This document shows positions 18,342 through 27,585 of a DNA stretch of 64,000 nt, piece by piece. The stretch is from Chitinophaga pinensis (GTDB lineage: Bacteria; Bacteroidota; Bacteroidia; Chitinophagales; Chitinophagaceae), in the NCBI GenBank assembly GCA_945862385.1, contig CAMAXV010000003.1, positions 62,001-126,000 on the forward strand, written 5' to 3'. Below the pieces are notes generated by a model. The model was given only the letters and a program-made list of their open reading frames with translations, made no database searches and was not told where the DNA came from. The number at the start of each line of letters is the position of its first letter. Positions within the stretch are counted from its first letter, which is position 1. The translations under genes and the position numbers were made by a program.

Positions 18342-18963
18342 GTTCATATTCCTGAATTTCCTTGGGAACTGGCTTAAGTGGAGTAACAGGTTTGGGGGAC
18401 TTTTGACCAGATGCTTCCTTTTCTGGCTGACCAAATATGAAACGTTCCGTTTTGATTATTGTCCCCATGTTGGGATCATAATGGTTCCAGACACCATGTT
18501 TTACCTCTGCCGATTCATGCTTGATGATTTTGATTAATGTACGTGTAGGATTGTCCAAATCAGGAACTTCAATTGTATCATAGGGGTTGGCAGGATCAAT
18601 AGATTTCCAGCTTTCTTCCCTCAGCAGGTCACCTAATCGGGTATAATAAAACTGTTTCCCTTCCCTGAATCCTCCTTTATAATTTTCTCTGGCAATCAAA
18701 TCACCCATCAGGCTGTATCGTCGCCACTGTCCCTCTTTCCTGTTATACCAGTAATACCCTTCTTCTTCATAACCTGGCTCTCCCCTAACCTCTTCCAACC
18801 GGATTACCCAAGGACCTTGCCTGAGTTTTTGCTGATCAATCCTGTTTATCGTATCTCCGTTGGCTGTCAACTGATAATCTGACCAGATTTGTGTTTTTCC
18901 GACTGCAGCAAAACAAAAAAGAATAATAAGCAGTGTTAAAAATCGAAGACCTGATTTCACCAT
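18319..18963 (-). CDS. secreted MORN/YwqK-like repeat protein
   Basis: I take the ATG at 18963, because it puts a proper signal peptide at the N-terminus (MVKSGLRFLTLLIILFCF, cleaved near GKTQ). An ATG at 18981 would add six residues. The 214-residue product has W/Y-rich segments of the form GYYWYNRKEGQWRRYS-GDLIARENYKGGFREGKQFYY, and GVWNHYDP near the C-terminus. This is the MORN-like repeat pattern of YwqK-type proteins. The C-terminus is rich in Lys and Pro and low in complexity. Function unknown, location probably periplasm or surface. It is divergent from the propeller protein gene. Confidence 0.75.
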   Translation of the reverse strand: MVKSGLRFLTLLIILFCFAAVGKTQIWSDYQLTANGDTINRIDQQKLRQGPWVIRLEEVRGEPGYEEEGYYWYNRKEGQWRRYSLMGDLIARENYKGGFREGKQFYYTRLGDLLREESWKSIDPANPYDTIEVPDLDNPTRTLIKIIKHESAEVKHGVWNHYDPNMGTIIKTERFIFGQPEKEASGQKSPKPVTPLKPVPKEIQEYEQKKKGKG

Positions 18964-19040
18964 AGAATTTTTATATTGCATACTCCTTAAATTTATTAAA
19001 AAGGATTCATATCATGTTTAAAGAAAAGTATAAATACGCA

Positions 19041-21545
19041 ATGAAGCGCATAATTTTAACAGCAACCGGACTTTTAAGTATCCTGTTAGTTTCGGCCCAG
19101 TTCAAATTTACACGCGGCGAAACCAGACTGAAAAGTCTGCTGGAAAAAAACACCAAGGCCGAGGCCAGTCTCCTTAAAGATATCAGTTTTCGCAATATCG
19201 GACCAACTATCATGAGTGGTCGGGTGGATGATATTGAAGTTAACCCGGCCGACCCCACTGAATTTTATGTTGCATACGCAACCGGGGGACTTTGGCATAC
19301 TACCAATAACGGACAAAGTTTTAGTCCCATCTTTGATCAGGAGGCAGTTGTAGGTATTGGAGATATTGCAGTAAACTGGAATACAAGAACAATATGGGTT
19401 GGAACAGGTGAAGTAAACAGCAGCCGTTCTTCCTATGCTGGAATTGGTGTTTATAAGAGTAATGACAACGGAAAATCCTGGCAATACCTTGGGTTGCCGG
19501 AATCTCATCACATTGGCAAAATTGTATTACATCCTGCAAACCCTGATATCGCCCTGGTTGCTGTGCTCGGTCATCTCTACTCACCCAACCGTGAACGTGG
19601 CGTATTCAAGACTACGGATGGCGGTAAATCCTGGAAACAGACACTCTACATAGATGAAAATACTGGAAGTGTGGAAATGGAACTGAACCCGGCTAATCCA
19701 AATGAAATATATGCTTCTGCCTGGCACAGAATAAGGAAGTCATGGAACTTTACAGAAGGCGGTAATACATCAGGGATATACAAGAGTATAAATGGAGGCG
19801 ACACGTGGCAGCTGATTTCAGGAGCCACATCAGGTTTTCCGCAAGGGGAAGGCATTGGTAGGATCGGTTTGGCTGTTTACCCAAAAGATCCCACAATCCT
19901 TTATGCGGTTGTAGACAACTATAATCTTAAACCTGATACCACCAAAACAGACACCGGAAGAATTGCCGTAAAGGATCTGAAAATGATGGACGAAAAACAA
20001 CTTGCAGGATACAGTGATGTTGCTATAGACCGTTTTTTAAGGATGAACGGGCTGAATGGAATGTATCCCAATGCCAAAAATTTAAAAGAAGCACTTAACG
20101 CCGGAACGGTAAAAGTAACTGCGCTTTACAATTATCTTTTTGATGAAGGTGCTGGGCCATCTGTCAATCAGATAAGCGGCTGTGAAGTTTATAAAAGCAC
20201 TGATGCCGGTAAGACCTGGCAAAAAACACATCAGCAACCTATCAGCATTTACAACACTTTTGGATACTATTTTGGTAAAATCTATGTGTCTCCAGTAAAT
20301 CCCGGTAAAATTGTAATCCTGGGCATCAATGCCAATATCTCTGTAGATGGCGGAAAAACATTCAGCTCTATGGATAAGGGAAATACACATTCTGACTGGC
20401 ATGCCCTTTGGATTAATCCAAACCGTGATAATCACATGATTGCTGGAAATGATGGGGGATGCAATATCACCTATGATGCAGGCAAAAACTGGTTTAAGGC
20501 CAATTCACCGGCTGTTGGACAATTCTATGCCATTAACGTGGACAATGAAAAGCCCTACAATGTTTACGGAGGATTACAAGACAATGGATCCTGGTATGGC
20601 CCTTCTAACAACAGAGAGTCTATTGACTGGACGGACGACGGACAATATGCATTTAAAAGGCTGAATGGTGGTGACGGTATGCAAGTACAAATTGATCCAA
20701 GAGACCATAATATTGTGTATTCAGGATCTCAGTTTGGTGCCTATATGCGTATCAACAAGCAACAACCTACGCCAAGGTTTTTAAGACCTCCAGGTGGAAA
20801 TTTAAGTGAACAGAAGAACAGATTTAACTGGCAAACTCCAATTCTGTTGTCAAAACACAACCCTGATATTCTATACATGGGAGGAAATGCCCTCTACAGA
20901 AGCATGAACAAAGGTGATCAATTTGAAAAAATCAGCCAGGATCTGTCTAATGGCAAAAAATCGGGTGATGTGCCATTTGGTACACTGACTTCAATAAGTG
21001 AATCACCGCTTAAATTTGGATTGATTTATACTGGATCTGACGATGGCGTTATTACAGTAACTAAAGACGGAGGATACAGCTGGCAAAAATTGGGAATGCC
21101 CGATAAAAAAGGAATCGGAGGCCTCCCCCAGGGGTTATACGTAAGCAGGGTTCAGGCATCAAAATATAAAGAAAGCAGGGTTTATGTTACCCTAAACGGG
21201 TACAGAGAAAATCATTTTGATGCATATGTATATTGCAGCGATGACTATGGTCAAAGTTGGAGAAGAATTGGTACAGATCTTCCTCTGGAGTCAGTAAATG
21301 TAATCAAGGAAGATCCAAAATCTGCAGATATTTTATATGTTGGGACAGATGGTGGAATATATGCCAGTGTAAACGGAGGAGTCAATTTCATGCAATTCAC
21401 CAATGGACTTCCCAAAGGACTTCCAATTCATGATGTTGCCATTCAGGAAAGGGAAAACGAAATCATCCTTGGCACACATGGCAGGAGTATATTTATAGGC
21501 AAGCTGGACCTGGTTCAGAAAATGGCAGGCAAAGAAAAAAACTAA
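19041..21545 (+). CDS. secreted VPS10/BNR-repeat beta-propeller protein
   Basis: The ATG at 19041 is preferred because it starts a good signal peptide (MKRIILTATGLLSILLVSAQ); an ATG at 19014 would add nine residues. The roughly 834-residue product has many Asp-box/BNR motifs, for example S-N-D-NGKSW, TTDGGKSW, SINGGDTW, STDAGKTW, TKDGGYSW and SDDYGQSW. They are spread over the full length, as in the two ten-bladed propellers of sortilin/VPS10-like bacterial proteins. Such proteins are often annotated as glycosyl hydrolases without evidence; no sialidase arginine triad can be recognised. Probably exported to the periplasm or surface. No type IX C-terminal sorting domain is apparent. Confidence 0.85.
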   Translation: MKRIILTATGLLSILLVSAQFKFTRGETRLKSLLEKNTKAEASLLKDISFRNIGPTIMSGRVDDIEVNPADPTEFYVAYATGGLWHTTNNGQSFSPIFDQEAVVGIGDIAVNWNTRTIWVGTGEVNSSRSSYAGIGVYKSNDNGKSWQYLGLPESHHIGKIVLHPANPDIALVAVLGHLYSPNRERGVFKTTDGGKSWKQTLYIDENTGSVEMELNPANPNEIYASAWHRIRKSWNFTEGGNTSGIYKSINGGDTWQLISGATSGFPQGEGIGRIGLAVYPKDPTILYAVVDNYNLKPDTTKTDTGRIAVKDLKMMDEKQLAGYSDVAIDRFLRMNGLNGMYPNAKNLKEALNAGTVKVTALYNYLFDEGAGPSVNQISGCEVYKSTDAGKTWQKTHQQPISIYNTFGYYFGKIYVSPVNPGKIVILGINANISVDGGKTFSSMDKGNTHSDWHALWINPNRDNHMIAGNDGGCNITYDAGKNWFKANSPAVGQFYAINVDNEKPYNVYGGLQDNGSWYGPSNNRESIDWTDDGQYAFKRLNGGDGMQVQIDPRDHNIVYSGSQFGAYMRINKQQPTPRFLRPPGGNLSEQKNRFNWQTPILLSKHNPDILYMGGNALYRSMNKGDQFEKISQDLSNGKKSGDVPFGTLTSISESPLKFGLIYTGSDDGVITVTKDGGYSWQKLGMPDKKGIGGLPQGLYVSRVQASKYKESRVYVTLNGYRENHFDAYVYCSDDYGQSWRRIGTDLPLESVNVIKEDPKSADILYVGTDGGIYASVNGGVNFMQFTNGLPKGLPIHDVAIQERENEIILGTHGRSIFIGKLDLVQKMAGKEKN

Positions 21546-21970
21546 CCTTTGTGATTGAGGAAAAACTGGATGGCTAAATCATAGCCATCCAGTCCCAGTC
21601 CGCATATTGTTCCTCTGGCTTTTGCCGAAACATGTGATAATTTTCTGAATTCTTCTCTTGCATGTACATTAGAGATATGTACCTCTATTACAGGTGTCTT
21701 GATGGCAGCAATGGCGTCGCCAATGGCAACTGAGGTGTGCGTATAACCACCAGGATTAAGTATTATTCCATCAGCACTAAAACCATGCTCCTGTATCGCA
21801 TTAATAAGCTCCCCTTCAACATTGCTTTGATAATATAGAATGGTAATATCAGGGTATTTAGACCTCAGATTGACAAGAAAAGATTCGAAATCTGAAGACC
21901 CGTAAATACCAGGCTCACGCTTTCCCAATAAATTGAGGTTGGGACCGTTAATAATGGTTATTTTAATCAT
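21542..21970 (-). CDS. aroQ: type II 3-dehydroquinate dehydratase
   Basis: A 142-residue AroQ. It has the N-terminal signature INGPNLNLLGKREPGIYG (residues 6-23) with the catalytic Arg and Tyr of the lid, LNPGGYTHTSVAIGDA around 71-86, and EVHISNVHARE around 96-106 with the active-site His. It converts 3-dehydroquinate to 3-dehydroshikimate in the shikimate pathway. Its ATG overlaps the carA stop by four bases (ATGA arrangement), so translation is coupled to carA. Its 3' end touches the convergent propeller gene. Confidence 0.96.
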   Translation of the reverse strand: MIKITIINGPNLNLLGKREPGIYGSSDFESFLVNLRSKYPDITILYYQSNVEGELINAIQEHGFSADGIILNPGGYTHTSVAIGDAIAAIKTPVIEVHISNVHAREEFRKLSHVSAKARGTICGLGLDGYDLAIQFFLNHKG

Positions 21971-23091
21971 ACCAACTCAGTCAGGGACTCCCTGATCATG
22001 TTTATAAAATCATCAAAAAGATAACGGCTGTCGTGCGGACCTGGAGTAGCTTCCGGATGGTATTGAACAGAGAAAGCAGGACGATCTACAATCCTTATTC
22101 CCTCAATTGAATCATCATTGAGATTGATATGTGTTATTTCAAGCTTCTCAGACTTTCTGACTGCCTCAGCATCAACAGCAAAGCCATGATTCTGCGTAGT
22201 AATCTCACATACACCAGTAAGCATATTCTTAACTGGGTGATTCAATCCCCTGTGGCCATGATGCATTTTGAAGGTTTGGATTCCATTGGCCAGTGCAAGT
22301 AACTGATGTCCTAAGCATATTCCAAATACTGGTTTCCTGGTATCAAGAATTTTCTTTACCGTATCAATAGCATAATCCATTGATGAGGGATCACCGGGAC
22401 CATTAGATATAAAAAATCCATGAGGCTCAAATTGAAGTAATTCTTCAAAACTCGTTTTCGCCGGATGAACGCGAACATAGGCCCCGCGATCAGACATACA
22501 TTTGATGATATTACGCTTAACACCGAAATCGAGAACAGCTATTCGTATATCGGCGGTAGCGTCACCCATATGGTAAACTTCAGTTGTTGTTACCAGTGAA
22601 GCCAATTCCAAACCATCCATTGAAGGAATCTTTTTCACTGCAGCTTTTAAAGCTTCAACATCTGTTGAATCTGATGAAATGATACAATTCATAGCACCCT
22701 TTTCCCTAATATGTGTAACAAGAGCCCGGGTATCCACATCTTCTATCGCTACAACCTTTTGATCTATGAGGTATTGCTGCAATGAATCAGTTGCCATTAA
22801 CCTGCTGTATTTTTCTTCCAGGTTACGACCAATAAGCCCCTTTATCTTAACGGTTTCACTTTCAACATCATCAGGTTTTACACCATAATTTCCAGTATGC
22901 ACATTATTCATGATGAGCACCTGACCATAATAACTTGGATCAGTAAATACTTCCTGATAACCTGTCATTCCGGTATTGAAACACAATTCACCTGATGTGG
23001 TTCCTATCATGCCAAAAGATTGACCATAAAAAACCATACCATCTTCTAACACCAAAACTGCGGGGATTGACTTTTTCTCTTGTGTAGGCAT
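21967..23091 (-). CDS. carA: carbamoyl phosphate synthase small subunit
   Basis: A 374-residue CarA. The N-terminal domain (ALVLEDG-like, then FNTGMTGYQEVFTDPSY) is followed by a class I glutamine amidotransferase with nucleophile Cys259 in FGICLGHQL and the His-x-Glu pair in QYHPEATPGP near residue 349. It supplies ammonia from glutamine to the large subunit (carB, not in the window) for arginine and pyrimidine synthesis. It lies 82 bases behind rplQ with a terminator between, so it is probably partly separated from the ribosomal operon. It is coupled to aroQ. Confidence 0.97.
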   Translation of the reverse strand: MPTQEKKSIPAVLVLEDGMVFYGQSFGMIGTTSGELCFNTGMTGYQEVFTDPSYYGQVLIMNNVHTGNYGVKPDDVESETVKIKGLIGRNLEEKYSRLMATDSLQQYLIDQKVVAIEDVDTRALVTHIREKGAMNCIISSDSTDVEALKAAVKKIPSMDGLELASLVTTTEVYHMGDATADIRIAVLDFGVKRNIIKCMSDRGAYVRVHPAKTSFEELLQFEPHGFFISNGPGDPSSMDYAIDTVKKILDTRKPVFGICLGHQLLALANGIQTFKMHHGHRGLNHPVKNMLTGVCEITTQNHGFAVDAEAVRKSEKLEITHINLNDDSIEGIRIVDRPAFSVQYHPEATPGPHDSRYLFDDFINMIRESLTELV

Positions 23092-23114
23092 TTGAAATTC
23101 AATTTGGATGTAAA

Positions 23115-23145
23115 ATAAAAAAGGCAGGACTAAAAGACCTGCCTT
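23115..23145 (-). terminator. Rho-independent terminator behind rplQ
   Basis: An 8-bp stem (AAGGCAGG/CCTGCCTT at 23121-23128 and 23138-23145) is followed on the minus strand by TTTATTTTA. It lies 29 bases behind the rplQ stop and should end the ribosomal transcript before carA. Confidence 0.75.
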
Positions 23146-23173
23146 ATTAAGGATAAATTTATCAACATTTTAA

Positions 23174-23680
23174 TTATTCAGATGCAGTTGATTCTTCAGC
23201 AGCAGGAGTTTCAGCTACAGGAGATTCCGAAGCCTTTTTCCTTGCACCACTCCTTCTTGTTTTCTTGGCAGGTGCTGAAGTTTCACCAATACCCTTACCA
23301 TAGATTTCGTTGAAATCAACGAATTCAATCATTGCTCGTTCTGCATTGTCACCAACGCGAATACCAAGCTTTATAATCCTTGTATAACCTCCAGGTCTTG
23401 TTGCAACTTTAGGACCAACTACTGTGAAAAGCTCTTTAACAGCACTTTTGTCTTGCAGGTATGAGAAAACTATACGGTGGTTGTGCATAATTTGCTCCTT
23501 GCTGTCAGCTTTTTTGGTTTTTGTTACCAGCGGCTCAATGTAAGTACGGAGAGCCTTTGCTTTTGCAAGTGTGGTTACAATACGTTTGTGTGTAATCAGC
23601 TGACTTGCCATATTAGACAAGAGGGCTTCTCTGTGTGCCTTTTTACGGCCTAGATTGTTGATTTTGTCTCCGTGACGCAT
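23174..23680 (-). CDS. rplQ: 50S ribosomal protein L17
   Basis: A 168-residue L17. The conserved domain fills residues 1-118 ([61 protein letters not shown]). A Bacteroidota-style tail follows: a basic [11 protein letters not shown] patch and a final acidic, Ala-rich stretch. The start is fixed by the invariant MRHG. Last gene of the alpha-type operon, directly behind rpoA. Confidence 0.97.
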   Translation of the reverse strand: MRHGDKINNLGRKKAHREALLSNMASQLITHKRIVTTLAKAKALRTYIEPLVTKTKKADSKEQIMHNHRIVFSYLQDKSAVKELFTVVGPKVATRPGGYTRIIKLGIRVGDNAERAMIEFVDFNEIYGKGIGETSAPAKKTRRSGARKKASESPVAETPAAEESTASE

Positions 23681-23736
23681 GACATTTGTTTTTAAAGCTG
23701 TACCGTGTCAGGAATTACAGCCTGTTTAGAAAAAAA

Positions 23737-24738
23737 TTAAAACTCATCTACATCGATACCCAGCTTAGCAAGGTCCATTCCAAAATGGAGACCCCTTTCC
23801 TGAAGTACCTGTTCGATTTCTGAAAGCGATTTTTGTCCAAAATTCCTGAACTTCATCAAATCCTCTTGCTCATATTGTACCAGCTGACTTAAGCTGTTGA
23901 TTTTGGCAGCTTTGAGACAATTGAAAGCCCTTACAGAAAGATCAAGATCTTCTAAAGGTGTTTTGAGAACTTTTCTAAGTTGCAGTGTTTGCTCATCTAC
24001 AAGGTCTTCTTTCTTTTCTTCCTTGTTATCAAAGGTGATGTTCTCATCTGTGATAATCATCAGGTGTTGAATAAGAATTCTTGATGCCTGCTTCACTGCT
24101 TCTTCAGGGTGAATGGTTCCATCAGTATTCACATCAAGTAACAACTTTTCGAAATCTGTACGCTGTTCAACACGCGTGTTTTCAATTGCGTATTTTACAT
24201 TCTTGATAGGCGTGTGAATAGAATCGATGGGAATATATCCGAAAGGCATTTCTTTCAGGCGGTTATCCTCTGAGGGGATATAACCACGACCTTTCGAAAT
24301 ATGAAGTTCAATGTTCAATTTAGCTGAAGGATCCATTGTACAGATCAGCAATTCAGGATTCATAACCTGAAAAGTTCCTGTTACTTCATCGATCATACCA
24401 GCGGTGAATTCAGACTTTCCTTTAATTGACAGTGTCAATTTTTCAGTCTGTACATCATGATCCAAAATCTTTTTGAACCTGATTTGTTTCAGGTTAAGAA
24501 TGATTTCAGTTACATCTTCAACCACACCTTTGAGTGTTGCAAATTCGTGGTCTGCTCCTTCGATAACTATCCCAGTAATGGCATAACCTTCGAGAGAATT
24601 AAGAAGTACCCTGCGTAAAGCATTACCAATGGTAACACCATAACCTGGTTCAAGCGGACGAAACTCAAACTGAGCTTCGAAATCTGTCGCTTTCTGAAGG
24701 ACTATCTTGTCCGGCTGCTGGAAATTTAAAATGGCCAT
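23737..24738 (-). CDS. rpoA: DNA-directed RNA polymerase subunit alpha
   Basis: A 333-residue RpoA. The N-terminal dimerisation domain (about 1-235) includes LEPGYGVTIGNALRRVLL and GRGYIPSEDN. The C-terminal domain (about 255-325) has the helix-hairpin-helix LSVRAFNCLKAAKINSL followed by LVQYEQEDLMKFRNFGQKSL, used for promoter UP elements and activators. Length and domain order are normal. Between rpsD and rplQ, as in most bacteria. Confidence 0.98.
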   Translation of the reverse strand: MAILNFQQPDKIVLQKATDFEAQFEFRPLEPGYGVTIGNALRRVLLNSLEGYAITGIVIEGADHEFATLKGVVEDVTEIILNLKQIRFKKILDHDVQTEKLTLSIKGKSEFTAGMIDEVTGTFQVMNPELLICTMDPSAKLNIELHISKGRGYIPSEDNRLKEMPFGYIPIDSIHTPIKNVKYAIENTRVEQRTDFEKLLLDVNTDGTIHPEEAVKQASRILIQHLMIITDENITFDNKEEKKEDLVDEQTLQLRKVLKTPLEDLDLSVRAFNCLKAAKINSLSQLVQYEQEDLMKFRNFGQKSLSEIEQVLQERGLHFGMDLAKLGIDVDEF

Positions 24739-24830
24739 ATTTAAATTTCTAATTTACGTGTTGACTTAAACTTAATTAAGTAACGGGTGAATATATATAC
24801 CAGAAAACCGTTTGCACGGTTTCAGGCAGA

Positions 24831-25436
24831 TTACTTAGAATACAATTCTACAATCAATTGCTCTCTGATATTCTCTGGTACATTCTCCCTTTCAGGATAT
24901 GCTACGAAAGTACCGGAAAGAGATCCTTCATTGAAATCAACCCATCCTATTTTGGGGTTACGTGGTCTCATGAAAGATTTAATGTTTGCACTTTCCCTGC
25001 TTTTGTCAGCTATTGATACAACATCACCCGGCTTCAACTGAAACGAAGGGATGTTAACCACTACATCGTTAACCATGATGTGCTTGTGAGATACAAGTTG
25101 ACGAGCAGCAGGACGTGAAGGAGAAATACCCATGCGGAATACTGTGTTATCAAGTCTTGCTTCGAGCAATTTAATCAGGTTCTCACCTGTTACGCCTTTC
25201 AACCTTGCAGCTTCTTCAAATGTTTTGCGGAACTGACGCTCCAAAACACCATAGGTATATTTTGCTTTCTGCTTTTCCTTTAGCTGAACAGCATATTCAC
25301 CCAACTGCTTGCGCTTACGCAAAGCACCATGTTGTCCTGGAGGGTTGCTGTTTTTATCCAGATATTTTCCGTTTCCGAGAATTGGTTCTCCAAATATTCT
25401 GGAGATTTTTGTTTTTGGACCAGTGTAACGTGCCAT
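24831..25436 (-). CDS. rpsD: 30S ribosomal protein S4
   Basis: A 201-residue S4 starting MARYTGPKTKISRIFGEPI. The S4 RNA-binding domain lies around 93-155 (LEARLDNTVFRMG, ARQLVSHKHIMVNDVVVNIPS). It binds 16S rRNA early in assembly and in many bacteria represses its own operon. The N-terminal region lacks the four-cysteine zinc motif found in some S4 proteins. Normal length. Confidence 0.98.
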   Translation of the reverse strand: MARYTGPKTKISRIFGEPILGNGKYLDKNSNPPGQHGALRKRKQLGEYAVQLKEKQKAKYTYGVLERQFRKTFEEAARLKGVTGENLIKLLEARLDNTVFRMGISPSRPAARQLVSHKHIMVNDVVVNIPSFQLKPGDVVSIADKSRESANIKSFMRPRNPKIGWVDFNEGSLSGTFVAYPERENVPENIREQLIVELYSK

Positions 25437-25529
25437 GAAATTTGTTGTTTGTTGATTTTTTAGTTTGAATAACTGATTATTAAAAAATCATAAAACTGAA
25501 TCAGCTACCCTTTTAAATATGATCAAGAA

Positions 25530-25934
25530 TTAAACACGACGCTTTTTAGGAGGACGACAGCCGTTATGGGGCATAGGAGTAATGTCCTTGATCATAACTA
25601 CTTCGATGCCTGAATTAGCCAATGCACGGATAGCACCTTCACGTCCGGCACCTGGACCCTTAACATAGACATCAACACGCTTGAGACCTGCTTCCAGAGC
25701 TACCCTTGCACAATCCTGAGCGGCCATTTGTGCTGCGTAAGGCGTGTTCTTCTTAGATCCCCTGAAACCCATTTTACCAGCACTGCTCCAGGAGATAACC
25801 TGGCCTGCCTTGTTGGTTAAGCTGATGATGATGTTGTTGAAAGATGCGTTGATGTGCGCATCACCGAAACTGTCGACTTTTACGATTCGTTTTTTCGCAG
25901 CAGCTTTTGCGCTGTTTTGTTGTGCTTTTGCCAT
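25530..25934 (-). CDS. rpsK: 30S ribosomal protein S11
   Basis: A 134-residue S11 with an Ala/Lys-rich N-terminal lead (1-20), the core [29 protein letters not shown], the [10 protein letters not shown] loop and the C-terminal [14 protein letters not shown]. Normal for the family. It is separated from rpsM by an unusually long, structured gap of 144 bases. Confidence 0.98.
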   Translation of the reverse strand: MAKAQQNSAKAAAKKRIVKVDSFGDAHINASFNNIIISLTNKAGQVISWSSAGKMGFRGSKKNTPYAAQMAAQDCARVALEAGLKRVDVYVKGPGAGREGAIRALANSGIEVVMIKDITPMPHNGCRPPKKRRV

Positions 25935-25976
25935 ACATTAATTATAGGTACTCAAAAAATATAGCCTTTTCAGGCC

Positions 25977-26066
25977 CTGTTCAACCCTAACCTGCACCCG
26001 GTTTCCGGCATTGAACAGCAAATTACTGGTGCAATATATTGACAATCGGGCTGTGGCATAAACCAC
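25977..26066 (-). other. structured gap between rpsM and rpsK
   Basis: The 144-base gap holds two inverted repeats: CTGTTCAA (25977-25984) with TTGAACAG (26011-26018), enclosing a small CCGG/CCGG stem, and TGTGG-CATAAA-CCACA near 26055-26070. Neither is followed by a T run, so they do not look like terminators. A regulatory RNA element for the operon (for example S4 feedback) is possible; this is inference. Confidence 0.35.
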
Positions 26067-26078
26067 AACCCAACTATT

Positions 26079-26459
26079 TTACTTCTTAGGAGCCTTCTTC
26101 TTACCTGCAACTGTTTTGCGCTTGCCTTTCCTTGTACGGGAATTGGTTTTTGTACGTTGGCCACGCAAAGGAAGACCCTTACGGTGACGAAGACCACGGT
26201 AACAGGCGATGTCAAGCAGGCGCTTGATAGACATTTGCACTTCAGAACGCAGCTGACCTTCAACTTTAAACTCATTGGTAATGATATTTCTGATGGCATT
26301 CAGCTCATCATCATTCCACTGGTTTACTTTCTTGCTGAAATCAATCCCTGCCTTAGACAAAATGTACTGGGCTGTGGATTGTCCGATGCCATAGATATAA
26401 GTGAGACCAATCTCACCCCTTTTATTCTTCGGCAAATCAATACCTGCAATACGAGCCAT
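26079..26459 (-). CDS. rpsM: 30S ribosomal protein S13
   Basis: A 126-residue S13 beginning [26 protein letters not shown]. The helix-two-turn-helix core follows and the C-terminal signature [22 protein letters not shown] is complete, with a basic tail. It contacts S19 and the tRNA in the head of the 30S subunit. Normal length. Confidence 0.98.
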   Translation of the reverse strand: MARIAGIDLPKNKRGEIGLTYIYGIGQSTAQYILSKAGIDFSKKVNQWNDDELNAIRNIITNEFKVEGQLRSEVQMSIKRLLDIACYRGLRHRKGLPLRGQRTKTNSRTRKGKRKTVAGKKKAPKK

Positions 26460-26498
26460 AATCTTTTATTGTATTTAATCGTTTAATGGAGAATTAGA

Positions 26499-26615
26499 TC
26501 AACCCTGACGTTGCTTGTAACGCGGATTCTTTTTGTTGATCACATACAGCTTGCCCTTGCGGCGAACAATCTTGCAGTCTGCACTGCGCTTTTTGATGGA
26601 TGCTCTTACTTTCAT
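26499..26615 (-). CDS. rpmJ: 50S ribosomal protein L36
   Basis: A 38-residue protein starting [15 protein letters not shown] and ending NPRYKQRQG. This is L36, with the zinc-type residues partly kept (Cys14) and the usual [11 protein letters not shown] core. It sits between infA (30 bases upstream) and rpsM (39 bases downstream), the standard position. Confidence 0.96.
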   Translation of the reverse strand: MKVRASIKKRSADCKIVRRKGKLYVINKKNPRYKQRQG

Positions 26616-26645
26616 ATACCTGTTTTATGCTCCTGAGAGCAGTTT

Positions 26646-26864
26646 TTATTTATACCTGAAAATTATCCTTCCTCTTGTAAGGTCATAAGGACTCATTTCG
26701 ACCCCAACCCTGTCACCGGGTAAAATACGGATGTAGTGCATCCTCATTTTTCCGGAAATAGTAGCCAGTATCTCATGCCCGTTTTCCAGCTTTACTTTGA
26801 ACATGGCATTGCTTAATGCTTCTACGATGTTTCCGTCCTGTTTGATGAGCGCTTGTTTGGCCAT
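26646..26864 (-). CDS. infA: translation initiation factor IF-1
   Basis: A 72-residue IF-1, a single S1/OB-fold domain: [61 protein letters not shown]. It blocks the ribosomal A site during initiation. It heads the visible alpha-type operon; the upstream secY/map part is not present, and 153 bases separate it from the next gene. The operon is therefore split from the S10/spc block here. Confidence 0.97.
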   Translation of the reverse strand: MAKQALIKQDGNIVEALSNAMFKVKLENGHEILATISGKMRMHYIRILPGDRVGVEMSPYDLTRGRIIFRYK

Positions 26865-26966
26865 AGTTTTTGGGAGCGCAAAGATAACAAAATCAATACA
26901 ATTGATAAAATTTTCTTTGAGGTTATTTTACCCTTTTTTTAATTGCTCCTTTTATAAAGATATGTC

Positions 26967-26996
26967 AAAAAAAAGAGGCAGTAAAAAACTGCCTCT
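26967..26996 (-). terminator. Rho-independent terminator
   Basis: A 9-bp perfect stem (AGAGGCAGT/ACTGCCTCT, loop AAAAA) at 26974-26996 is followed by eight T on the minus strand. It ends the 27018 gene before the ribosomal operon. Confidence 0.88.
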
Positions 26997-27017
26997 AATA
27001 AACTGTAAATCAATTAA

Positions 27018-27485
27018 TTACATTCCCGGAAACAAGGGTCTTGCCACTTCGCGGAAGGGCCAGGGCACTCCAGCGAGTATCAGGATAAGCGCAATCAGAA
27101 AGTACCTGAACGCTTTTTTATACTTTGTTTCATCATCTACAGATTTTTTTGCCATCCCGTGTCCTAATGTGATCATTACAATAGCCAAAATCATTGTAAT
27201 CGGGTGTTCAACAAGAAAAAATCTGGAAACTTTGTCTTTCATGACTGAACCAAATGAAGTATAATCGGTACTCAAAAACCCTATTCTACCTAAGGCCCAT
27301 TGGTACAACCCCAATAACAAAGTAATATGTGAAGCGATCATGGTAAACAACCAGATCTTTTTGTCGCCTGCTGCAAATTGTTTTCCGCTTTTCCAGCCTG
27401 AATAACTTTTGTAGATTGAGACCAGCAGTAAAATCAGAATAACCCATCTCAGGAGGTTATGCAAGTGTACTAAACCTGTTTGCAT
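27018..27485 (-). CDS. small four-helix membrane protein, cytochrome-b-like
   Basis: A 155-residue protein with four hydrophobic segments at about 12-27, 45-66, 92-112 and 127-142. It has His residues inside or next to helices (His7 and His9 near the N-terminus, His53, His94, His109). The start GLVHLHNLLRWVILILLL resembles small Bacteroidota membrane proteins often labelled cytochrome B. Haem binding is suggested by the paired histidines but not shown. Single-gene unit with its own terminator. Confidence 0.65.
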   Translation of the reverse strand: MQTGLVHLHNLLRWVILILLLVSIYKSYSGWKSGKQFAAGDKKIWLFTMIASHITLLLGLYQWALGRIGFLSTDYTSFGSVMKDKVSRFFLVEHPITMILAIVMITLGHGMAKKSVDDETKYKKAFRYFLIALILILAGVPWPFREVARPLFPGM

Positions 27486-27585
27486 AAATTTTAGTTTTAT
27501 TTTTTCAAAAGTAATGTATGCTTACCAATTCTGTAAATAAAACAAGCAATATAAATTGAACAGATCATTCTGATTATCTTGCAGC

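Noticed and set aside
19014-21545. Sialidase function for the BNR-repeat protein
   Set aside because: Asp-box repeats alone only indicate a beta-propeller; the catalytic arginine triad and Tyr/Glu pair could not be recognised.
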